From contig CALGOE010000147.1 of assembly GCA_937958145.1 (NCBI GenBank), positions 1 through 13,087 on the forward strand: 13,087 nucleotides of DNA, read 5' to 3'. A program made the position numbers and the translations under genes. The notes beneath the pieces are model-generated. The model saw only the letters and a program-made list of their open reading frames with translations. It made no database searches and had not been told where the DNA came from. The stretch comes from an uncultured Desulfobacca sp. GTDB taxonomy: Bacteria > Desulfobacterota > Desulfobaccia > Desulfobaccales > Desulfobaccaceae. Of the stretch, positions 6,408-12,224 are shown piece after piece (the first letter of the stretch is position 1; every line of letters starts with the position of its first letter).

Positions 6408-7511
6408 ATGTATGATTTTATCTCCGATCAGACCCGTCGGCGCATCCAGGAAAAGATCGAATTTCAGCGGCAGCAAAAGGTCGAAGCCGCAGTGGAACAC
6501 ATCATCGAATTTGCCAAAACCCCCCAGGCCCTGAAGCAGGATCTGGACCGCTTCATCATCGGCCAGGAGAAGGGGAAAAAGATCATGGCCACGGCCATTG
6601 CCTTTCATTACCGCCGCTTGGGCCACGCCTTGAAAGAATCTCTGGGCCATAATGGCAAAGACATCGATCAGGCTTTGCGCCAAACCCGGACTCCCAAGGC
6701 CAACATCGTCCTCATCGGTCCCACCGGCTGCGGCAAGACCTATACGGCTGAAACCGCCTCAACCCTGGTGGGTGTCCCCTTTGTGGTGGAAGACTTGACC
6801 AAGTTCAGCGAAACGGGTTACGTGGGCCGCAACACCGCCGATATCCTGCTGGATCTGTTGGTGGCCGCCGGCGGCAACCCCCAAGTGGCCCAAATGGGTA
6901 TTGTCTATCTGGATGAAATGGATAAGGTGGCGGCCGAAGCCGTCACCCAGCGGGATGTCTCCGGTCGGGGTGTGCAAAAGGGCCTCTTAAAGCTGGTGGA
7001 AGGGGTGGAAAATACTCTGGAAGTGGGTAAAGAGCGTTTCACTCTGTCCACCAAACACGTCCTTTTTATCGCCGGCGGCGTCTTTGACAAGTTGGACACG
7101 ATTGTGCAAAAACGTCTGGATCGCCACGGCTTCAGCGGTGATTGGCGGGACCACCTGTTGACCGAAGACCTGGTGGTCTTTGGCATGGAACGCCAGCTCA
7201 TGGGCCGTTTTCCGGTGCGGGTAACCTATGATCTGCTGACCACCGAGGATCTGGTCGCTATCTTGACGCACAGCGAGGACAGCCCTCTGAAAGCCTATAT
7301 CCATGACTTCAAGACTTGGGGGATTGACCTGGAATTCGCCCCCGAGGCCCTGAAAGCCGTGGCCCTGCGGGCCCAAAAGGAGCGCACCGGCGCCCGCGGG
7401 CTGATCAGTATCCTGCATTGCATCCTGGGTGAGGACATGTTCCGGCTGCCCGGCAGTTATACGGGCCCGCTGCAGGTGGATGAAAACTATATCCGCCGGA
7501 GGCTGTTTTGA
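6408..7511 (+). CDS. ClpX-like AAA+ unfoldase without zinc-binding domain
   Basis: A 367-residue AAA+ ATPase of the ClpX/HslU clade. Landmarks: the DRFIIGQEKGKKIMATAI segment (47-64), Walker A GPTGCGKT (104-111), pore loop GYVG (137-140), Walker B IVYLDE (165-170), a ClpX-like VQKGLLKLVEG stretch (189-199), sensor-1 region FIAGGVF (220-226), an arginine-finger box MGRFPV (265-270) and sensor-2 TGAR (327-330). All residues needed for ATP hydrolysis and pore translocation appear intact. It is shorter than ClpX (~420) because the four-Cys zinc-binding N-domain is missing, replaced by a ~45-residue charged helix. The loop that carries the ClpP-binding IGF tripeptide in ClpX is short and reads HGFSG (240-244). 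HslU is less likely because its I-domain insertion is absent. Its stop overlaps the JAB gene start by four bases. Inferred role: unfolds modified proteins. Confidence 0.93.
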   Translation: MYDFISDQTRRRIQEKIEFQRQQKVEAAVEHIIEFAKTPQALKQDLDRFIIGQEKGKKIMATAIAFHYRRLGHALKESLGHNGKDIDQALRQTRTPKANIVLIGPTGCGKTYTAETASTLVGVPFVVEDLTKFSETGYVGRNTADILLDLLVAAGGNPQVAQMGIVYLDEMDKVAAEAVTQRDVSGRGVQKGLLKLVEGVENTLEVGKERFTLSTKHVLFIAGGVFDKLDTIVQKRLDRHGFSGDWRDHLLTEDLVVFGMERQLMGRFPVRVTYDLLTTEDLVAILTHSEDSPLKAYIHDFKTWGIDLEFAPEALKAVALRAQKERTGARGLISILHCILGEDMFRLPGSYTGPLQVDENYIRRRLF

Positions 7512-8305
7512 GACTCAAACGTCTGGCTGACCTGAAAAAATCGGCAGCGCCGGAAATTTGCCTGGCCGCTCTGCCCCAAAAGATTGCCATGACCCCCTTT
7601 GCCCGGGAGAAGGCGTTTACCATTAATGCCCTGGTGCGCACCATTTACGGCCAGAGCTATGAATGGTACGGCTTTACCCTGGCCTGGCAGCAACAGCCGG
7701 AACTCATCGTGGATATCGGCCTGCCGGTCAATGAGCAGAATCAGGATCAATACGTCAGTCTGGCCGCCGAGCAGATCGCGGCTTTCCGGGAGGCCTTGCC
7801 CGATGCCATGTTGATCAATGGTTGGATCCACTCCCACGGCGACTTGGCCCTGCAGCATTTCTCGGCGATTGATGCGGCCAATCAGGCCACGGTGCTGGAT
7901 TATGTCACGGCCCAACTCTGGCTGCCGGTGGCCAAAGTGGAGGTGGGCATCCAGGACCTGGTCTGTCTGACCGACGGCAGCTGGACCGAGGCGGACCTCA
8001 TCCCCGGGAGCGTCACCCTCATCACCGACGTGCCGGTGCGCTCGGCCCGGTTATGGGAGACCGAATACGGCGGTTTCTGCTACGCCGTGGTCATCGGCGA
8101 CGACGGCTGGCATGAGCAGGAAATCCATTACAAGAAACGGGGTATCCTCTCCGGCCGCACCTTTGTCAGCCATCAGGCGGCTGAGATGATCCTGGTGCCG
8201 GACGGCCGACAGCTCACTGCTGCGGATTGCGAGGCCTTGGCAGAAGAGGTACGCACCAGATTATCCCCTGTCCCCTCTATCCCGGCCAAATTGGAGGGAC
8301 TGTAA
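7508..8305 (+). CDS. JAB/MPN-domain metalloprotease (deubiquitinase-like)
   Basis: A 265-residue protein. Residues ~30-160 form a JAB1/MPN domain: Glu52 in YEWYGFTLA, a hydrophobic strand MLINGWIHSHG with His108 and His110, and SAID with Ser119 and Asp122. These match the JAMM zinc motif (E...HxH...SxxD), except that eight rather than seven residues separate the second His from Ser. JAMM proteases cleave isopeptide or peptide bonds after the Gly-Gly of ubiquitin-like proteins, so here it could mature the modifier or remove it. Residues ~160-265 are an extra beta-rich segment (YGGFCYAVVIGDDGW and following) of unknown function. TTG is the start: it overlaps the AAA+ stop as TTGA, a translational-coupling arrangement. 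The E1-like gene follows after four bases. Confidence 0.9.
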   Translation: MRLKRLADLKKSAAPEICLAALPQKIAMTPFAREKAFTINALVRTIYGQSYEWYGFTLAWQQQPELIVDIGLPVNEQNQDQYVSLAAEQIAAFREALPDAMLINGWIHSHGDLALQHFSAIDAANQATVLDYVTAQLWLPVAKVEVGIQDLVCLTDGSWTEADLIPGSVTLITDVPVRSARLWETEYGGFCYAVVIGDDGWHEQEIHYKKRGILSGRTFVSHQAAEMILVPDGRQLTAADCEALAEEVRTRLSPVPSIPAKLEGL

Positions 8306-8309
8306 CCCT

Positions 8310-9566
8310 GTGGTCAGCCCTCGCCTGGATCGACAATTGCGCATCCCGGAGTGGCGCCAGGAACTGCTCAGCCGGGCCCGGATCGGTGTGGTCGGCGATG
8401 AGCCGCAACTGACGTCTCTTTTTCTGCTCGGGGCAGCAGCCTTGGGGCTCAACGAAGTCAGGGTGATGGCGCCAAGCTTGGATGAGCGCCTCATCGCCCT
8501 GGCCAGGGCCTTGAACCCCGACTGGCATCTCCAACATCTCACCGGCTACCTCAGCCATCCCCTCTGCCTGGAAGCCCTGCGGGACTGCCATCCCCTGGTG
8601 GATGCGAGCCATTTTGCCCTGGCCAGCAAAATCCTTCTGGAATACGGCTTTCAGCAGCGCCGCACCATAGTCCGGGCCAAGCGTTGGCAAGAACAACAAA
8701 ACCACGGCTTCGCCGTCTTCACCTATCAACGCGGCCGGGAATGGCTTGAGTTGCCGGACCTGTTGCCTGAGCGCCAACTGCCCCAGGAAACTCCGGCAAA
8801 ACTGGATGGCGTCCTGGACATCATCACCGCCGGTCTTATGTTAGAAGAAGTAAAAAAGATTCTGATGACCGGCCAGAGCTCCGCCGAGATCACCGCCTAT
8901 GAAAGTCGGCGCTGGCCGGCGTTGGCTGAGCAGCCAAACATCGCCGTGGTCGGCGCCGGGGCCCTGGGCAATTTTGTCGGTTTGGGACTGGCCCTGGCCG
9001 GTTTCCGGCATATAACCTTGATTGACCCGGATATTATCGAAGTGACCAACCTCAATCGCCAAATATTCTTTGGTGGGGCCGTGGGGGCCGGCAAAGCCCA
9101 GACCCTGGCGATGCGGCTGCAGCAGGATTGCGGCGTCCAGGCCCAGTCGCAGACGGCTTTTTTTCAGCCAGAGGATGCCGGGAAGTTTGACCTCCTCTTT
9201 GATTGTGTTGATAATTTTGCCAGTCGCATTCTGATCAGCGAGGCGTGTGCGGCCGCCGGCACGCCGCTGTGTAGCGGCGGCGCCGATGTCTCCCAGGGTC
9301 AGGTTGTAGCCTATCACCCCACCCTGCAGCCCCAGACCCCGGCAGCCGTCCTGGATATGTCTGCGGTCCAACAGAGCCGGATGGCGGCAAGCCGTGGCCG
9401 CAGTCGGGCCGCTTGTATCTACCAGCCCAACCCGGCCGTTATCATGACGAATCAGGTGATCGGCGGCTTTCTGGTGGAAGCCGCCCGCCACCTGCTGGCC
9501 GGGCGGGCGTGGCCGCCGCTCCTCTACGATGCGACCGCGGCCCAAAAACTCAGCCGGGTCTGTTGA
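8310..9566 (+). CDS. ThiF/E1-like adenylating enzyme with N-terminal pseudo-adenylation domain
   Basis: A 418-residue protein. The C-terminal half (~205-418) is a complete ThiF/MoeB/E1 domain: nucleotide loop GAGALG (215-220), IDPDIIEVTNLNRQ (238-251) with Asp239, Asn247 and Arg250, Lys262, DCVDN (298-302), and a likely catalytic Cys369 (codon 9414-9416) in SRAACIYQPNP, before a conserved-looking TNQVIGGFLVEAARHLL helix. The paired CxxC zinc motifs of MoeB and ThiF are absent. The N-terminal half looks like a worn copy of the same fold: RIGVVGDEPQLTSLFLL, ALGLNEVRVMAP and a VDASHFALASKILLEYGF segment that lines up with VDNFASRILISEACAAAG. This inactive-plus-active pairing recalls eukaryotic E1 enzymes. 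GTG start with GGAGGG (8293-8298) eleven bases upstream. Inferred role: adenylates the modifier and loads the E2-like protein. Confidence 0.93.
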   Translation: MVSPRLDRQLRIPEWRQELLSRARIGVVGDEPQLTSLFLLGAAALGLNEVRVMAPSLDERLIALARALNPDWHLQHLTGYLSHPLCLEALRDCHPLVDASHFALASKILLEYGFQQRRTIVRAKRWQEQQNHGFAVFTYQRGREWLELPDLLPERQLPQETPAKLDGVLDIITAGLMLEEVKKILMTGQSSAEITAYESRRWPALAEQPNIAVVGAGALGNFVGLGLALAGFRHITLIDPDIIEVTNLNRQIFFGGAVGAGKAQTLAMRLQQDCGVQAQSQTAFFQPEDAGKFDLLFDCVDNFASRILISEACAAAGTPLCSGGADVSQGQVVAYHPTLQPQTPAAVLDMSAVQQSRMAASRGRSRAACIYQPNPAVIMTNQVIGGFLVEAARHLLAGRAWPPLLYDATAAQKLSRVC

Positions 9567-9567
9567 T

Positions 9568-10539
9568 ATGCTCAACCTGCTGCGGAATCGTGATGTTATT
9601 CTCATCCTGGCCCTCCTGTTCGGCCTGGGGGCCGGACAGGGTGCGCCCTGGAGTGAAGCCTTGGTCCTGCCGGCCCTGGGTCTGGTCATGACCCTTTCCG
9701 TCCTGGGCGTGCCCCTGGAGGTCCTGCGGTCCCCGCGCTCTTTCCTCGCCCCCACCATCCTCGCTTTAGGTGCCAATTTCCTCCTTCTGGGCGGCCTGCA
9801 ATTGGTACTCAGTCAGTTGCTCATCAATAACCCCGAGATCCGCAACGGCTTTGTCATTCTGGCCGTAGTGCCGCCGGCGGTGGCCGTGATCCCCTTTACC
9901 CAACTCCTGGGTGGCGATCGGCTCTTTTCCTTGCTGGGGACCGTGGGGTGTTATCTCAGCGCCCTTGTCCTCACTCCCCTGGGTGCCTGGCTTTTCCTGG
10001 GCCACGACGTTCTGGTCCACCCTGCCAAAATCGCCGTTATCGTCACCCAATTAATCCTGATACCGCTCCTCCTTGCCGCCCTGCTACAGCGCTGGGGCTG
10101 GGACCGGGTCCTGGAACCGTATAAAGGCACCATCACCAATTGGTCTTTTTTTCTCATCACTTACACCATCGTCGGTCTGAACCGCCAGCTCTTTCTGCAG
10201 CAGCCCCTGGCCCTGCTGCCGGTGATGGGCATTGCTCTGGCAACAACGTTTTTTTGGGGGGAAATCATTGCCTGGTGCTGCCGTTGGCGGGGCATCAGTC
10301 AGCCGCGCCAGACCAGCCTCGTGCTCCTGGGGACATTAAAAAACTACGGTCTGGCCGGCGGCCTGGCCCTGACCCTGTTCAGCCCCCAGACTTCGGTACC
10401 GGCGGCAGTATCCACCGTTTTTATGATTGTTTATATCATCTGGCTTAATTTGAAATGGCATTGGGTCTGGCAAAAACAGGCCGAACCAGTTCACCCCTTA
10501 CCATGTGGAGGATCACCATGCAAGGACAAGAAGGTCTGA
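9568..10539 (+). CDS. BASS/BART-family 10-TM membrane transporter
   Basis: A 323-residue integral membrane protein with about ten hydrophobic segments. Family marks of the bile acid:sodium symporter superfamily are AVVPPAVAVIPFTQLLGGD (99-117), which fits the first unwound helix crossing, and GTLKNYGLAGGLALTLF (255-271), which fits the G-x-x-N-x-x-LA pattern of the second. Substrates of bacterial members include organic anions, pantoate and other small acids; the sequence does not tell which. ATG 9568 lies one base after the E1-like stop. An upstream start at 9529 would put a polar tail before the first helix and overlap the E1-like gene, so it is rejected. No promoter is visible before it, so it is probably co-transcribed with the ubiquitin-like operon. 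A functional link is unproven. The last 22 bases overlap the next gene. Confidence 0.87.
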   Translation: MLNLLRNRDVILILALLFGLGAGQGAPWSEALVLPALGLVMTLSVLGVPLEVLRSPRSFLAPTILALGANFLLLGGLQLVLSQLLINNPEIRNGFVILAVVPPAVAVIPFTQLLGGDRLFSLLGTVGCYLSALVLTPLGAWLFLGHDVLVHPAKIAVIVTQLILIPLLLAALLQRWGWDRVLEPYKGTITNWSFFLITYTIVGLNRQLFLQQPLALLPVMGIALATTFFWGEIIAWCCRWRGISQPRQTSLVLLGTLKNYGLAGGLALTLFSPQTSVPAAVSTVFMIVYIIWLNLKWHWVWQKQAEPVHPLPCGGSPCKDKKV

Positions 10540-11027
10540 TCAAGATTTTTGAGTATGCCCTGAACCAGGAGGAGACCGGCAAAAAGTTCTTTCAGGATTC
10601 CCTGGCCCGCCTGAATATCGGCGCCGCGGTGTCCGCTTTTCAACGCCTGATTCAGGAGGAGGAGAAGCATATCGAATTCCTCCAGCGCCTGATCGGCCAT
10701 ATCAAAGCGGGCAAAAAAATCGGCCTGGCTGATGTCGAGGATGTGGTCCTCAAGCCGGTGGATTACTTTGATGGCCGGGCCCGCAGCGAATTTCTGCAGC
10801 GTTGTTTGGAAGGCTCCATGGTGCCGGACGTCACCGTCTTCAACCTGGCCTGGCTCATTGAAAAGGACCTGAGCGAATTCTATCAGAACATGTCCCAGAA
10901 GACCGAAGGTGAGGCCAAATTAGCCCTGGCCATGCTGGCGGATTGGGAGGCCAGCCACGAAAAATTCTTCCGGCAGTTCCGGGATGCCCTGACCGAAACC
11001 TATGCCCGCATGCCCTGGGGAGGCTGA
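10518..11027 (+). CDS. Ferritin-like di-iron protein (rubrerythrin family)
   Basis: A 169-residue four-helix protein. Iron-ligand candidates appear in two repeats: QEETGKKFF (17-25) with EEEKH (47-51), and EKDLSEFY (115-122) with DWEASHEKF (142-150). That E...ExxH, E...ExxH order is the rubrerythrin/ferritin-like pattern. The C-terminal rubredoxin module of classical rubrerythrin is missing, and the protein ends at PWGG. Members reduce peroxide in anaerobes or bind iron. ATG 10518 has GGAGGA (10507-10512) upstream; an earlier ATG at 10455 would lie deep in the transporter gene. It overlaps the transporter by 22 bases, so the two are probably translated from one message. This is the last gene before a GC-rich hairpin and a gap. 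Confidence 0.9.
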   Translation: MQGQEGLIKIFEYALNQEETGKKFFQDSLARLNIGAAVSAFQRLIQEEEKHIEFLQRLIGHIKAGKKIGLADVEDVVLKPVDYFDGRARSEFLQRCLEGSMVPDVTVFNLAWLIEKDLSEFYQNMSQKTEGEAKLALAMLADWEASHEKFFRQFRDALTETYARMPWGG

Positions 11028-11060
11028 GAAGCAGGAGAGTGAAACAGCAAGGTGGAAAGA

Positions 11061-11093
11061 GGGAGGGGGCCATGATAGCGCTCCCCCCATCCC
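11061..11093 (+). terminator. Candidate hairpin terminator after the ferritin-like gene
   Basis: GGGAGGGGG (11061-11069) can pair with CCCCCC-at-CCC (11083-11093, two-base bulge) around a ~13-base loop. The sequence after it is only mildly T-rich (ATATTTT at 11104-11110). It lies 34 bases after the last gene of the run, where a terminator is expected, but the U-tract is not adjacent. Confidence 0.35.
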
Positions 11094-11243
11094 TCCCAGC
11101 CTCATATTTTCACAACATCTATGAGGTTTTGAGCTTATCCTGCCGATAAAACCAATATAAATAGTTTCGGGGCTGCCAATGACCACATCTAATCCGGGTT
11201 TTCCTGTCTGGAAAAGCCAAACCGGGCGATTTTTAAAATTGGC

Positions 11244-11272
11244 TTGACTTTTCCTGGAGTTTCGGTTATTAT
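11244..11272 (+). promoter_or_regulatory. Sigma70-like promoter for the outer-membrane protein gene
   Basis: TTGACT (11244-11249), 17-base spacer, TATTAT (11267-11272). Both boxes match consensus at five of six bases with ideal spacing, in an A/T-rich patch. The start codon lies 27 bases downstream, so the leader is short and carries the ribosome binding site GGGGGAG. Confidence 0.72.
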
Positions 11273-11298
11273 AGCATTATTCGTAAAGGGGGAGAAAA

Positions 11299-11952
11299 AT
11301 GCTACGGGGGAGAATCAGGCAAAGCCTTAGGCTCTTGTTCTGTTTCCTGGGGATAGTTATCCTTTCCTGCCAGGCCTCCCCGGTTTTTGCTTCCATCCCG
11401 GCCAGAGATCTGGCCCCGATACCGTCCACGCCGCCTAAAAATTCCCTGGAAGTTCAGCTTGGCGAGGCCAAAGAGGCCGAGCCGACCCTGACCGTGTCCT
11501 TTACCGAGGGCCGGCCGCGACTGTTGCTCAGCGGCCTTGCGGGCAAGATCGGCGCCCTGGAACCGGCTGAAGGGGCAACCTCCCAGTTAACAACACGATT
11601 GCAGTTGTCCCCGGCTTCGGAATTGCGGGTCTCGTTCCTGTACAACCAGGACCAGCCGCCAGGGCAATCCCCCATCAGCCCGGCCAGCCACCTCCTGTTC
11701 CGTTATTCCATGGATTATTATATCATGCCCCACCTCAAGGTCGGCATCAGCGGCTACCTCTATAAACCGACCGCGGGCGCCTTCGGTTGGCGCGGCAACC
11801 CCCAATTGGCTGATCCTCTCTACGGCTTCGGTCCGGGGATCAAATACGACCTGGGTCGATGGAGCTTCTTGCTCCGGACCCAACTGGAACCTGGCACCAA
11901 AGACCGGGGTGAAGCCCTCCATAACTGGTTCCGGGTGTGGTATGCCTTTTAA
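11299..11952 (+). CDS. Secreted or outer-membrane beta-barrel protein, function unknown
   Basis: A 217-residue exported protein. The N-terminus has basic residues (MLRGRIRQSLR), a hydrophobic core (LLFCFLGIVILSC) and a likely signal peptidase I site after SPVFA (residue ~31). An ILSC lipobox-like element at 21-24 leaves lipoprotein processing as a second option. The mature part has alternating hydrophobic and polar strands separated by Gly/Pro/Asn turns (LTVSFTEG, LRVSFLYNQ, LLFRYSMDYYIM, LKVGISGYLYK, YGFGPGIKYDLG, WSFLLRTQLE) and ends in WYAF. A terminal aromatic Phe on an amphipathic strand is the usual signal of BAM-inserted barrels. The strand count suggests a small barrel of 8 or so. The start has GGGGGAG (11288-11294) and its own promoter. 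I do not recognise a specific family. Confidence 0.78.
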   Translation: MLRGRIRQSLRLLFCFLGIVILSCQASPVFASIPARDLAPIPSTPPKNSLEVQLGEAKEAEPTLTVSFTEGRPRLLLSGLAGKIGALEPAEGATSQLTTRLQLSPASELRVSFLYNQDQPPGQSPISPASHLLFRYSMDYYIMPHLKVGISGYLYKPTAGAFGWRGNPQLADPLYGFGPGIKYDLGRWSFLLRTQLEPGTKDRGEALHNWFRVWYAF

Positions 11953-12080
11953 CTCCACAACGCACCGGTAAACCCTCCTTGCTGTTGTCCCACCGAAGCA
12001 CCTGCCCAGCGCCGCTCCCGTTGTGAACGCCATTGTGTTTCCCTTTGATGAGCCGCGCGTGAGAATTCCAAAAAATCGTC

Positions 12081-12109
12081 TTGCCAAGACCTTGAGAATA
12101 TTTTAACAT
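12081..12109 (+). promoter_or_regulatory. Candidate promoter for prs
   Basis: TTGCCA (12081-12086), 17-base spacer, TAACAT (12104-12109), in the only A/T-rich stretch before prs. The match is fair (five of six bases in the first box, four of six in the second). It would give a ~110-base leader containing a small GC-rich hairpin. Confidence 0.42.
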
Positions 12110-12176
12110 AATCTGGTTTAAATGGCAGAGGGGGTGACCTTCGGAAATGCTCGTGGTCGGGGTTTGAGCGGTGGCG

Positions 12177-12204
12177 GGCCCCGAGCGGGCAGGGCCATAT
12201 TTTT
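12177..12204 (+). promoter_or_regulatory. Hairpin with T tract in the prs leader (possible attenuator)
   Basis: GGCCC (12177-12181) pairs with GGGCC (12192-12196) around a ten-base loop, with ATATTTTT directly after (12197-12204) and the prs ribosome binding site GGAG just behind it (12212-12215). The shape is that of a small intrinsic terminator inside the leader, so control of prs by attenuation is possible. The five-pair stem is short, and I recognise no riboswitch upstream of it. Confidence 0.25.
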
Positions 12205-12224
12205 AGTGTGTGGAGTACGGAACG

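Noticed and set aside
6408..7511. AAA+ protein called as HslU
   Set aside because: The HslU I-domain insertion is absent, no hslV is present, and the VQKGLLKLVEG and IAGGVF segments are closer to ClpX.
4020..9566. Assignment as type II CBASS
   Set aside because: There is no cGAS/DncV-like nucleotidyltransferase and no effector gene. The E1 and E2 parts are on separate proteins and an AAA+ unfoldase is present.
4020..9566. Assignment as a PRTRC plasmid cassette
   Set aside because: JAB and ThiF genes are shared, but no ParB-related gene, no actin-like protein and no replication genes are present, and the setting is chromosomal housekeeping genes.
9529..9567. Earlier start for the BASS transporter at 9529
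   Set aside because: It would overlap the E1-like gene by 38 bases and add a polar segment before the first membrane helix. ATG 9568 directly follows the E1-like stop.
10455..10517. Earlier start for the ferritin-like protein at 10455
   Set aside because: It lies deep in the transporter gene without a ribosome binding site, while ATG 10518 has GGAGGA upstream and begins the first ferritin-like helix.
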